NCBI GenBank assembly: GCA_947476285.1
Contig: CANJPU010000002.1
Span: 101,787 to 165,786 of the forward strand
DNA from: Comamonadaceae bacterium
Lineage (GTDB): Bacteria > Pseudomonadota > Gammaproteobacteria > Burkholderiales > Burkholderiaceae_C
DNA: 64,000 nucleotides
Reading direction: 5' to 3'
Below are positions 17,936 to 27,352 of this stretch, one piece after another. Made by a program: the position numbers and the translations under genes. Positions within the stretch are counted from its first letter, which is position 1. Every line of letters begins with the position of its first letter. The notes beneath the pieces were generated by a model. The model searched no databases. It was not told the DNA's origin and saw only the letters and a list, made by a program, of their open reading frames with translations.

Positions 17936-19078
17936 TCATGCCTTGGTCAGGATCAGGGCGGCAGAGAGCTGGGCCACCGAGCTGCACGACAAGATCACCT
18001 CGGCGTTCTTCACCTGTGAGGTGGATGTGCCGCGCAATTGCCGCACCGCTTCGATCACATGGGGCATGCCATGTATGTAGGCTTCGGAGTGATTGCCGCC
18101 GTGGGTATTGACCGGCAGCGCCCCATCGAAGTGAATGCGTCCGCCCTCGACGAAACGCCCACCCTCACCGACAGGACAGAAGCCATAGGCTTCCAGCGAC
18201 ATGATGACGAAGGGCGTGAAATGGTCGTAGATCATCACCGCGTCGATGTCGCTGGGGCCCAGGCCCGCGCTGGCATAGACGTCCTTGGCGGTGTGCACGG
18301 ATTCGGGGGTGGCCAGATCGTCCCGGAAGACGATGCCTTGGGCGCGGGTGCCACTGCCCTGGGCGGCGCCGGCAATCACCGCAGGCGGGTGCCGCAGATT
18401 GCGCGCCCGGTCTCGGGTGGTGACCACCACTGCGCAGGCGCCGTCGGATTCAATGCAGCAATCGAACAGGCGCAGGGGATCGGCAATCATGCGCGAGGCC
18501 TGGTGTTGTTCCAGAGTGAGCGGGGTGCGCATCATGGCTGCGGGGTTGCGCGACGCATGGCGGCGCATGGCCACGGCCACTTCGCCAAACTGCCGGCTGG
18601 TGGTGCCGTATTCGATCATGTGGCGGCGCGCGAAGGGTGCGAACTTGTGCACTGGGGTGAGCATGCCCCAGGGCTGCTGAAAGGCCAGCACGCCGCGCGC
18701 AGTCTGTGCATCCTTGGCCTGGCCATAGCGCACGCCTGATCTTTCATTGAGCGACCGAAAGCACACCACGGTTTCGGCCAGGCCCGCGGTGATGGCGGCG
18801 GCTGCATGCACCAGCGTGGCGTTGCCGCCAGTGCCGCCATAGGCGGTCTCGCTCATCCAGCGCAGGTTGCGAAAACCAGCGTGCGATGTCAGAGCGACTT
18901 CATCGATGTTGTCCATGTCATAGCGCACCAGGCCATCGACATCGGCCGGCGTCAGCCCCGCATCATCCAGCGCGGCCCGAATGGCCTCGCAGGCCAAGCG
19001 CAGCTCGGTCTTGCCGGAATTTTTTGAATAATCGGTCTGCCCGATTCCAACGATTGCACTCTTGTTGCGAAGTGACAT
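17936..19078 (-). CDS. Thiolase-superfamily protein (lipid-transfer/Ltp2-like, lacking nucleophilic Cys)
   Basis: MSLRNKSAIVGIGQTDYSKNSGKTELRLACEAIRAALDDAGL..; WMSETAYGGTGGNATLVHAAAAI in place of the Cys motif; MIYDHFTPF; NTHGGNHSEAYIHGM. Confidence 0.85.
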   Translation of the reverse strand: MSLRNKSAIVGIGQTDYSKNSGKTELRLACEAIRAALDDAGLTPADVDGLVRYDMDNIDEVALTSHAGFRNLRWMSETAYGGTGGNATLVHAAAAITAGLAETVVCFRSLNERSGVRYGQAKDAQTARGVLAFQQPWGMLTPVHKFAPFARRHMIEYGTTSRQFGEVAVAMRRHASRNPAAMMRTPLTLEQHQASRMIADPLRLFDCCIESDGACAVVVTTRDRARNLRHPPAVIAGAAQGSGTRAQGIVFRDDLATPESVHTAKDVYASAGLGPSDIDAVMIYDHFTPFVIMSLEAYGFCPVGEGGRFVEGGRIHFDGALPVNTHGGNHSEAYIHGMPHVIEAVRQLRGTSTSQVKNAEVILSCSSVAQLSAALILTKA

Positions 19079-19104
19079 GTTCTGATCCAGTGGGTGCGGT
19101 TGAC

Positions 19105-19893
19105 TCAGGAAGAATGAAGCAGGTGACGCAGTTGGCCCACGTGCGCCTGAAACTCTGCGCTTTGCTCAAGCTCGGGTTTGCGCGGGCGCGGGAACGACAC
19201 ATGGGTTGTCCGGACGATGCGCCCTGGGCGGGCGGCCAGCGAGATCACGCGGTCGGCCAGAAACACGCTCTCGGGTATCGAGTGGGTCACGAAGACCACG
19301 GTGGACTGCAGGTTCATCCAGATGCGCTGCAGCTCAAGGTTCATCGCATCACGGGTCATGGCGTCCAGCGCGCCAAAGGGCTCGTCCATCAGCAAGATTC
19401 GCGGGTTGTGCGACAAGGCGCGGGCAATCGCCGCACGCTGCGCCATGCCGCCGGACAACTCATGCGGATAGGCATTCTCAAAGCCTTTGAGGCCCACCAG
19501 TTCGGCCAACTCTTGGGCGCGCGCGGTGCGTTCGCGCTTGGCCATGCCGCGCAGCTCCAGCGGCAGTGCAATGTTACGGGCCACGGTGCGCCAGGGAAAG
19601 AGATTGGATTGCTGGAACACAAAGCCCAGCTCGCCAACGGCGGCTGAATTTTTGCTAGAGCCCTGCCACAGAGGTTGACTGCCAATCGTGATCGCGCCTG
19701 CGGTGGGGCGAATCAGCCCAGCGATCATGCGCAGCAAGGTCGTCTTGCCGCAACCCGAAGGGCCCACCACGACGACGAATTCGCCTTTGTCAATGGACAG
19801 GCTGGTGGGGGAGAGGGCGACGATCTCTCCGGTGTTGCTCGAATAGGTCTTGCTGATGTCCTGCAGCGAAATCTCGACACCGCTGATACTCAC
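19105..19893 (-). CDS. ABC transporter ATP-binding protein (nitrate/sulfonate/taurine type)
   Basis: VVGPSGCGKTTLLRMIAGL, LSGGMAQRAAIARAL, ILLMDEPFGALDAMTR. Confidence 0.93.
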   Translation of the reverse strand: MSISGVEISLQDISKTYSSNTGEIVALSPTSLSIDKGEFVVVVGPSGCGKTTLLRMIAGLIRPTAGAITIGSQPLWQGSSKNSAAVGELGFVFQQSNLFPWRTVARNIALPLELRGMAKRERTARAQELAELVGLKGFENAYPHELSGGMAQRAAIARALSHNPRILLMDEPFGALDAMTRDAMNLELQRIWMNLQSTVVFVTHSIPESVFLADRVISLAARPGRIVRTTHVSFPRPRKPELEQSAEFQAHVGQLRHLLHSS

Positions 19894-21392
19894 GTTCCAC
19901 CCTCGCCAAACATGGCAATCAATGCGCGCCGGTCGATTTTGCCGGCGCTGGTTAAAGGAAACTCCCGCATGATGCGGTAGCGCTTGGGCTGCGCATAGCG
20001 CGCAAGCCGGTCTTTGGCGAAGGCCCTGAGAGCGGCTTCGTCAAATTGATGGGTGTCCCTGGGCATCACCGCCAGCACCAGTTCATGGCCCCACTGCGCG
20101 CTGGGAAGGCCTAGCAGCGCAACCTCGGATACGCCCTCGCATTGCCGGAACTCATCTTCGACCAAAGCCGGATAGACATTGACGCCGCCGGTGATGAGCA
20201 CATCGTCCGCTCGGCCCTTGTACTGCAGATAGCCCGACGCGTCGCGCGTGAGCAAGTCGCCCGGGTTGATATCTGTGCATGCAATGACGCCCGAGCCCTC
20301 GGTCTCGATCGCCACCGCAACGCCTGGCCCGCTCACCAGAGCCTGTGATCCGGGCGCGCCCGGTGCGCCGGCTTGCGCATCAAGCAATTGAAAATGCACG
20401 CCGAATGCGGCCATGCCCACGCGGTCGCGGTCGGCTGACTCCAGCATCTCCTGCGCAGTGGCCACCGCCATTGCACCGGCCTCGACCGACCCGTAGTAAT
20501 TGAACATGCGGCCGCCCACGCGCGCAACCCAGCGCTGCGCGACACCTGGGTCGAGCTTGGCGCCGCTGATGATGATGACCAGCGAATCGTCAACGCGTTC
20601 GGTGGCCGCATCGACAATCCGCGATGCCATGGTGGGCACGACGAAAGTCGCAGTGCAGCCACGGACCTCGCGCAGCCAGGTTTGCAAATCGAAGTGCTCG
20701 CGCAGCAGCACAGTGCCACCCAGGTACAGGTGCGAGAGCGAGAACGACCGGCCCGCGCCATGAAACAAGGGCGTCGTGCACAGAAATCGCCCTCTGCGGC
20801 GCAGGCCGAATTCCGCCACCTGAGCGATGAAGCGCGAGACCGTGTTGCCGTGCGTCAGGTGCGCGAACTTGAGCTTGCCGCTGGTGCCGCCGGTGGATGC
20901 GATCACATGCAGGGCGTCCAGCCTGCCCGCAGGCAGCATCTCAAGGGCCGCTGCAGTGTGGTTGTGCGCACTGTTCGCCTCGCCGGTGCGAGACACAGCA
21001 TGCACCGGGACCTGTGTGACCGAGCGCATGCGATCTTCATCGCCGGGCGAGCAAAGCACGTAGTCAACACCGCTTGCCTGAAAGCGCCGGCCTATGTCTT
21101 GCGCGGGCCATTCTGGCGCCACCGGCACAGCCGGTATCTCAGCCGCAGCGGCGGCAATCAAGGCCACCAGATGGCCGGCCTCATTGCCTGCGGAGACGCC
21201 CAGGCGCTTGACCTTTCGCTCTTGCAGGAAGCGCGTCATGGCCAGGCTCTCGGCCAGCAGGTCGCTCCAGGTGAGGCTTCGGTATTCGTCCTCGATGGCG
21301 CAGCGCCCTGGGTGCACTTGCGCATGCTCATTGACTGCCTGCGTCAGTGTGGGCAGCAAGGTTCCGCTGTTGTCGGCGATGGATGGCAACAT
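19890..21392 (-). CDS. AMP-binding acyl-CoA synthetase/ligase
   Basis: ASTGGTSGKLKFAHLTHGN, NYYGSVEAGAMAVA, YKGRADDVLITGGVNVYPALVE, SAGKIDRRALI. Confidence 0.9.
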   Translation of the reverse strand: MLPSIADNSGTLLPTLTQAVNEHAQVHPGRCAIEDEYRSLTWSDLLAESLAMTRFLQERKVKRLGVSAGNEAGHLVALIAAAAAEIPAVPVAPEWPAQDIGRRFQASGVDYVLCSPGDEDRMRSVTQVPVHAVSRTGEANSAHNHTAAALEMLPAGRLDALHVIASTGGTSGKLKFAHLTHGNTVSRFIAQVAEFGLRRRGRFLCTTPLFHGAGRSFSLSHLYLGGTVLLREHFDLQTWLREVRGCTATFVVPTMASRIVDAATERVDDSLVIIISGAKLDPGVAQRWVARVGGRMFNYYGSVEAGAMAVATAQEMLESADRDRVGMAAFGVHFQLLDAQAGAPGAPGSQALVSGPGVAVAIETEGSGVIACTDINPGDLLTRDASGYLQYKGRADDVLITGGVNVYPALVEDEFRQCEGVSEVALLGLPSAQWGHELVLAVMPRDTHQFDEAALRAFAKDRLARYAQPKRYRIMREFPLTSAGKIDRRALIAMFGEGGT

Positions 21393-21405
21393 AGGGTGCC
21401 CCTCT

Positions 21406-22242
21406 TCACACTTGCCGAACGCGCACAGAATCGTGCCAGGGAATGGCAAAGCGTTTGATCATCACGACGATCGAGTACAGGATGAACCCAAGGGCAGTGA
21501 GCATCACGATCGCGGAGAACAGCCCTTCTATCTGAAAGGAATTCAGCCGTGAGATGGTGAGATAGCCCAAGCCGCTGTTGCCACCCAGAAATTCGCCCAC
21601 CACTGCACCGATGGTGGCGAAGACAATGCCCATCTCCATGCCTGCCAGGGTGTAGGGCAGGGCGGAGGGAAGCTCCAGCTTGATGAAGGTCTGTACCCGC
21701 GTGCCGTTGCTGGCCTCCATCACCTCACGGTAGCCCACTGCAATTGATTTCAAGCCCAGCAAGGTGTTCATGAATATCGGGAAGAAGGCCAGCACGCCGG
21801 CCACGATGACCTTGGACGTGCTGCCAAAGCCGAACCACACAACGAACAGGGGAATCAGCGCGACCTTGGGCACCACCTGCAGCGCCACGATGAAGGGATT
21901 GAGCACCTGCTCCATCACCGGAATCTTGTACAACACCAGCGCCACCATCACACCAATCACCACGGCCAGGACGAAGCCGACCATGATCTCGTGTAGCGTG
22001 GTCAAGAGATGCGCAAAGGTCACGGGGTTGGTCAGATCCTTGCCCAATGCGGCCAACACGTTCTCAGGGGCCGGCAACACAAAGGCAGATACACCCGACC
22101 AGACCACATAGGCTTTCCAGACCAGAAAGAACAGCACCAGAATGGCTGGCGTGGTGATCAGCGTCAGGCGAGATCCGAGGGCGCGGCCCTTTTTGCCAAC
22201 GGATGCCGCGGCAGGGGCGGTTTGGGCGTCGTCTGTTTTCAT
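21406..22242 (-). CDS. ABC transporter permease (NitT/TauT type)
   Basis: MKTDDAQ...; multi-TM; VPKVALIPLFVVWFGFGSTSKVIVAGVLAFFPIFMNTLLGL. Confidence 0.92.
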   Translation of the reverse strand: MKTDDAQTAPAAASVGKKGRALGSRLTLITTPAILVLFFLVWKAYVVWSGVSAFVLPAPENVLAALGKDLTNPVTFAHLLTTLHEIMVGFVLAVVIGVMVALVLYKIPVMEQVLNPFIVALQVVPKVALIPLFVVWFGFGSTSKVIVAGVLAFFPIFMNTLLGLKSIAVGYREVMEASNGTRVQTFIKLELPSALPYTLAGMEMGIVFATIGAVVGEFLGGNSGLGYLTISRLNSFQIEGLFSAIVMLTALGFILYSIVVMIKRFAIPWHDSVRVRQV

Positions 22243-22871
22243 GGCTTGGAGATGTGTGTGACGCTGGCGGCCTGGGCCGCGCGGGTGAATTGCGCCAGAT
22301 CGGTCATGTGTGCAAACCCGAAGGCCATGGCGTCCAGCGAAGGCTGATGGCGCTCTTGCGCCCAGTCGGCGCAGGCGTCGGTGACCACATAGGTTCGGTA
22401 GTCGCGCTGCGAGGCATCGCGCACGCTCGTCTCCACACACATGGAGGTGGTGACGCCGCCGATGAACAAGGTGGTGATGCCCTCGCCACGCAGCACTGCC
22501 TCTAGCGGCGTGGCATAAAAGCTCGACATACGCGGCTTGTCGATCACGATGTCAGTGGCGGCCACAGTCAGCTCGCCCCACAGTTCGCTGTCGGCCTTGT
22601 CCGAGCGCAGCGAATCATTGGCTTTGATGTTGGGCCGAAGCTCGCGTGTGTACCAGCCCCCGTCGCGGTAGTCGGGCCGCAGGCAATAACGCGTCCAGAT
22701 GACGGTGATGCCAGCACTGCGCGCGGCGGCAGCCATCTGGTCGCATGCCCGCGCAGCGAGTTCGGACGAAGCAATATTTCTGCCTTGGCGGGCCATGCTG
22801 CCATCGGGTGAACAAAATGCCTCCTGAAGATCAATCAGGAGCACCGCCGTGCTCGCGGGCTCTATTTTCAT
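22239..22871 (-). CDS. Isochorismatase family cysteine hydrolase
   Basis: AVLLIDLQEAFCSPDGS, VIDKPRMSSFYATPLEAVLRGEGITTLFIGGVTTSMCVETSVRDA. Confidence 0.92.
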   Translation of the reverse strand: MKIEPASTAVLLIDLQEAFCSPDGSMARQGRNIASSELAARACDQMAAAARSAGITVIWTRYCLRPDYRDGGWYTRELRPNIKANDSLRSDKADSELWGELTVAATDIVIDKPRMSSFYATPLEAVLRGEGITTLFIGGVTTSMCVETSVRDASQRDYRTYVVTDACADWAQERHQPSLDAMAFGFAHMTDLAQFTRAAQAASVTHISKP

Positions 22872-23953
22872 TTACCGAACGCTTTGTCCCAGATCTCATT
22901 GGTGTAGAAGCGTGTAGGCACCGCCGGCTTGATCACGCTCGCATCGATGGCGAGCTTGGTGGCTGATGTCCAGGCGGCCGGATTGTTGCGCAGCAGATTG
23001 GCCGCGCCTTGCTCCACCCAAGATTGGCTCTCGATGCGCAGGCCACCCAGCGCGGCAGTGGGGTTGGCGGCCTCGGGCACGTTGTACTTTTGCACGGCCG
23101 CGAGCAGCTTGGAGATGTCGTTCCTGCCGATCTGGGCCAGAGCGTCCTCAAACGCGCCGCGCGCGCCGCGCAGGAAGCGGATCAGTTCTTCAGGCCTCTT
23201 AGTTACATTTTCCACTGTGGTGATGTAGACCTGACCGGGCACTGGCACCAGGTCATGGGTGGCCACAGTGGTGAAGGGCACGCCGCGCGATCTGAGCTCG
23301 ACCACGGCCGCGTTGGTTCCGACGAAGGCGTCGATCTTTTTCTCTTGTATCAGGCCGAAAGAGCCGGCGCTGGGGCCTACCACCTGGCGCCTGACGGTCT
23401 TGGTATCCACATTGGCGCTGGCCAGGATCAAATCGAGCGTCTGCGAGGTGGCGCCGCCCACAGACACTATGCCGATGGTCTTGCCCACCATATCCGCGCC
23501 CTTGCGGATTGGGTTGTCTGCCGAGCTGATGATCTGCAGCGGCGCAATGTGGGCAATGGTGCCGATCGCGATGACCGGAACCCCGCTGTTGGCCACCGCA
23601 TTCATCACGTCGATGCCGGCGCCACGTGTGACCAACGCCTGCCCGGTGAGCAACTGCTGTATGGCTTGCGAAGAGCCTTGGGCGGCCTGTACCGTCAGGT
23701 CAAGCCCCGCGTTCTTCATGAAGCCACCCGCCTCGCCATACAGCAAGCCAGTGTAGGCCAGAAGGTAACCCGCAGGCGTGATGCCTGTGGCCTTGAGCAT
23801 TTGCTGGGGCGGTGCGGCGCTGGGCCGGGCGCCTGGCGTGCTGGCCTGGGCGATCAGTATGGCGCCATCGCCGGCGGCCATGGCCCCCCAGCTCGCCGCC
23901 AGGAGCACAAATGATCCGATCGATCTGGGAATGAAACCTTTGAAAAGCAGCAT
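22868..23953 (-). CDS. ABC transporter substrate-binding protein (NitT/TauT-like)
   Basis: LLAYTGLLYGEAGGFMKNAGLDLTVQAAQGSSQAIQQLLTGQALVTRGAGIDVM. Confidence 0.85.
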   Translation of the reverse strand: MLLFKGFIPRSIGSFVLLAASWGAMAAGDGAILIAQASTPGARPSAAPPQQMLKATGITPAGYLLAYTGLLYGEAGGFMKNAGLDLTVQAAQGSSQAIQQLLTGQALVTRGAGIDVMNAVANSGVPVIAIGTIAHIAPLQIISSADNPIRKGADMVGKTIGIVSVGGATSQTLDLILASANVDTKTVRRQVVGPSAGSFGLIQEKKIDAFVGTNAAVVELRSRGVPFTTVATHDLVPVPGQVYITTVENVTKRPEELIRFLRGARGAFEDALAQIGRNDISKLLAAVQKYNVPEAANPTAALGGLRIESQSWVEQGAANLLRNNPAAWTSATKLAIDASVIKPAVPTRFYTNEIWDKAFGK

Positions 23954-24039
23954 GTCGAATCTCCAGTGAAACTAGGGTTCATGAATCGCGCTGGCAACAC
24001 TCTACACTGGTACGTTTGGAATTGCACAGGAAAAGAGAT

Positions 24040-24900
24040 ATGGAAACCGAAATCAAAGCCATCGATGCGGTTGTCAACATATGGACGGCGCAGGCCCTGG
24101 AGGGTCGGCCCGACCGGCGCCCCTTCTACCAAAAGATGCGAGTGCCCGCCGAACTCTACGAGGGCATCTCGCTGGAGGTGATGCTGGAGCGAATGGACCT
24201 GGCCGGCATAGAGCGCGCCATGCTCATCTCGGCCAAGGTGGGTGTCAAGGGAAACCCTTACTGCTACCACGTGCCCAACGAACTCGTGCGTGACGCAGTG
24301 CAAAAGTACCCCGATCGTTTCTACGGCCTGGCCGGCATCGACCCCACCGAGGGCATGCGCGGCGTGCGCGAGCTGGAGCGGGCCGTCAAGGAATATGGCT
24401 TCATAGGCGCCCACGGTTATCCGCACTGGTATGAGCTTGCGCCTGACCATGCACGCTGGTATCCGTTCTACGCAAAATGCGTTGAGTTGGACATCCCGAT
24501 CCAGCTCCAGGTGGGCCAGTCGATGATCTACGACGAGAACTACCCAAGGCGCAGCGTTGGCCGCCCGATCAGCCTGGACAGCGTGGCCTGCGATTTTCCC
24601 GAGCTCAAGCTCATCGGAATCCATGTGGGCATACCCTGGACGGACGAGATGATTGCCATGGCCTGGAAGCATCCGAATGTGTATATCGGCTGCGACGCTC
24701 ACAGCCCCGCCTATTGGCCCGAGTCATTCGTGAAGTACATCAACTCCTATGGACAAGACAAGGTCATCTTCGGATCAGACTACCCAATTCTGAGATTCGA
24801 CCGAACCATGCAGGAGATCGCCGCGCTGGGCCTGCGACCACAGCCCCTGCGAAAATTATTGCGCGACAACGCGGTGCGCGTCTATGGGCTCAAGGTCTGA
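24040..24900 (+). CDS. Amidohydrolase family protein
   Basis: METEIKAIDAVVNIWTAQ...LEVMLERMDLAGIERAMLISAKVG..; IGIHVGIPWTDEMIAMAWKHPNVYIGCDAHSPAYWP; IFGSDYPILRFDR. Confidence 0.88.
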   Translation: METEIKAIDAVVNIWTAQALEGRPDRRPFYQKMRVPAELYEGISLEVMLERMDLAGIERAMLISAKVGVKGNPYCYHVPNELVRDAVQKYPDRFYGLAGIDPTEGMRGVRELERAVKEYGFIGAHGYPHWYELAPDHARWYPFYAKCVELDIPIQLQVGQSMIYDENYPRRSVGRPISLDSVACDFPELKLIGIHVGIPWTDEMIAMAWKHPNVYIGCDAHSPAYWPESFVKYINSYGQDKVIFGSDYPILRFDRTMQEIAALGLRPQPLRKLLRDNAVRVYGLKV

Positions 24901-24966
24901 ACCTGCCAGCGAAGTACACATGAACCTCGCCAGCAGGGAGTGGCACTTACTTAAGCAAGAGATGCT

Positions 24967-25056
24967 TGTCATCCCTGCCTTCTGCCGGGATCCATGTCAC
25001 CTTAGCCCACCTATCTGTCATGGTGAAGTGGATCCCAGATCGAGTCCGGGATGACA
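24967..25056. repeat. Two head-to-head copies of a 35-nt repeat (TGTCATCCC-N11-GGGATCCA-N7) between convergent genes
   Basis: 24967-25001 (+) and 25022-25056 (-); third copy at 63688-63722. Confidence 0.75.
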
Positions 25057-25059
25057 GGT

Positions 25060-27309
25060 TTACCGGTACTTGGCCTCAATGCCTTGCGTTGTGCTCTTGC
25101 GGTACTTGCCTTCGCCCACATAGACAAGCCAAGTGTCCAGCAGTTTCGGCTGAACGATGCCGGGGCGCGTGTAGTCGCAGACGCCGCTTGCGAAGATCTT
25201 GCGCAGTCTATCCATCTCTTGCGCGCTGAAGCTCACCGAGTAATCGCGCGCATCGACCTTGCGGCGAGTGCATTGGACGACATCGTGCGCGAGCGGTGAA
25301 CCGGCCACGAAGCGCGGGAAGGTCCAGCTAGGGTACAAGGTGTTGCACGGGGAAGAGCCGGGGCCACCCTGCACCTGTGGCTCAGCAGTGAAAGCGCCGC
25401 CATTCCAGCAACCGTCTTGCAGCGTGGCGGGTTTGTTGCTCACAACTTTCTTCGCAAGCGGTGCGGATGAAGTGTCCGCCACCAGCCTGGTCAACCAATC
25501 ATCCATTTGCAGCAGGGCCGCAGTCCATGTGGGCGGCGTGATGGCGCCGCTCCAGATCACCATGTTGTCCACTTGGCCTTGCGCCTTTTGCATTCGATCG
25601 CGGGTGGCGAAGTGCTGGAACTTCAGGTGCGGGTCGCCGGTGAGGGTCTTGTCACGGTAGATGAAGTCGATGTCCAGAATGGCCACAGATCCCAAGCCCC
25701 GGCCGCCCGCATTGAAAAATCCAGATTCGTAGGCGGCCTTGATGCCCTTGGAGTCTGCCACCGTTCTTCGCGCGATGAAATTACCATCGTGGTCAATGCC
25801 ACCGACCTTCTCGTTCAGGTCGAGAAACTGCTCTTTGGTGATTTGGCCTTCATTGAGCGCCTTCAGCCCGTATTGAATGCCGACATTGTCCAGCGCGGTT
25901 CGGCCAAAGCCCTTTTCGTCGCGTCCGAAGATGTTGGCCATGGAATCCCACAGCGTGGCGCGCACGCCGCGCGGATTGGAAACCGGGTCGTATCGCACCT
26001 GCATCGGCACGTTGGGTGTGTACACGCCTGAGCTTTCGGCGGGAAAGCCCGGGCGCGTCGTCAGCGGGTCGTAGCGTGAGGCGCGCCCCACGCCATGGTC
26101 CTTCAAGTGCGCGAAATTGTGAAACCCGGACACCTTCACGACTTCGTCCTCGGTCCAGGGAACTTTGGCACCGCCGTTCAGGTAGTAGTTGTACAGCAAC
26201 CGCGAGTCCAGTCCGTGGATGTTGGTGATGTCGGCAAAGCTGCATTGGGGAACAATGCCGTCGAGCAGCCCGGGATAGGCATCGGCGATCATGTTCTGCA
26301 GGATGGAGCCGCCCGAGCAGCCCCAGCCCATGGTGTAGAGCGGCACGCCAAAGGTCTCGATGAAGCGTTCCTTCACCATCATCATGGTTTCGGCGGCCAG
26401 CACGAAATTGCAGTTGTTGCCCAACACGGTGAAGGCTGCCGAGGTGACTGCGAAGCCCTTGGAGAGGAAGAGATCCGGATTGCCCGCGCCCGGCACATTG
26501 AACAGCGAGTTGGCGCCTTGCACATACCAGCCTGGCTGGCAGCCGCCACCGAAGCTGTGCACAAGTCGGCCGTTCCAGCCTGGATCGGCACGCGTCTTGA
26601 GGTCGGGTCCGGCCACGCGCGGATCGTCCAGCACCGCGGTCTGGTAGACCGATCGATTGAGGGTGCCGGTTTCCAGCCGCACGATGTAGGGCACGGTGGC
26701 GCCAGTTGTCGTCGTGGTGTTCTGGATGTCAGCGGGCAGCGGACCGGCAGGATTGAGGGGCGCGAAAGCACCTGCGGCCGTGCGGTACAGATAGTCGATG
26801 CGGGTGGGCACCTCACAAGGCGGCTCGATCTGGGTGGTGGTCAGGAACGGGCCGCCTGGGTAGACGCGAAACTCATGCGTCTGGCAATAGAAGGGCTTTT
26901 GTTGCGGCCCCGAAAATATAGGCCCGGTGACGCTGTGGTTGACCAGGGACAGCCTGGCAGCAGCGGCGCGACCCGCAGTCGCACGCAATTCATTGCGGCC
27001 GATCTTCATGCCCTGGACCAGCCCGACCAGCTTATGCCCATCGCCCTGTGGTGCGAAGGAGGCGGTGACGTCCGCTCCGTTGAGCGTCACCTTCACGTCA
27101 CCCAAGCTTGAAGCCTGCGCAACTGTGATCGACACCAGCACATCGCCGCCGCTGAGTTTGTCCGGTCGATTCGACAAGGCCGAGATCTGAAGTCGCTCGA
27201 CTTGGCCTGCTGCGCCGGCTGCTGTGGTCAGCAGGGCTGACAGCACAGCCAGCACGGTCACGATGAGCCGGCTCCCTATCGCCTTGTATGTGTGAGTGTT
27301 GGATTGCAT
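25060..27309 (-). CDS. DUF6351 family secreted protein (putative alpha/beta-hydrolase fold)
   Basis: Signal peptide ..LLTTAAGAAGQ; LVHSFGGGCQPGWYVQG; MGWGCSGGSILQNMIADAYPGLLDGIVPQCSFADI. Confidence 0.75.
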   Translation of the reverse strand: MQSNTHTYKAIGSRLIVTVLAVLSALLTTAAGAAGQVERLQISALSNRPDKLSGGDVLVSITVAQASSLGDVKVTLNGADVTASFAPQGDGHKLVGLVQGMKIGRNELRATAGRAAAARLSLVNHSVTGPIFSGPQQKPFYCQTHEFRVYPGGPFLTTTQIEPPCEVPTRIDYLYRTAAGAFAPLNPAGPLPADIQNTTTTTGATVPYIVRLETGTLNRSVYQTAVLDDPRVAGPDLKTRADPGWNGRLVHSFGGGCQPGWYVQGANSLFNVPGAGNPDLFLSKGFAVTSAAFTVLGNNCNFVLAAETMMMVKERFIETFGVPLYTMGWGCSGGSILQNMIADAYPGLLDGIVPQCSFADITNIHGLDSRLLYNYYLNGGAKVPWTEDEVVKVSGFHNFAHLKDHGVGRASRYDPLTTRPGFPAESSGVYTPNVPMQVRYDPVSNPRGVRATLWDSMANIFGRDEKGFGRTALDNVGIQYGLKALNEGQITKEQFLDLNEKVGGIDHDGNFIARRTVADSKGIKAAYESGFFNAGGRGLGSVAILDIDFIYRDKTLTGDPHLKFQHFATRDRMQKAQGQVDNMVIWSGAITPPTWTAALLQMDDWLTRLVADTSSAPLAKKVVSNKPATLQDGCWNGGAFTAEPQVQGGPGSSPCNTLYPSWTFPRFVAGSPLAHDVVQCTRRKVDARDYSVSFSAQEMDRLRKIFASGVCDYTRPGIVQPKLLDTWLVYVGEGKYRKSTTQGIEAKYR

Positions 27310-27352
27310 CTGGTCGTCTTCTCTGAATTTCATCTGTGCCCGATGCGAAAGC

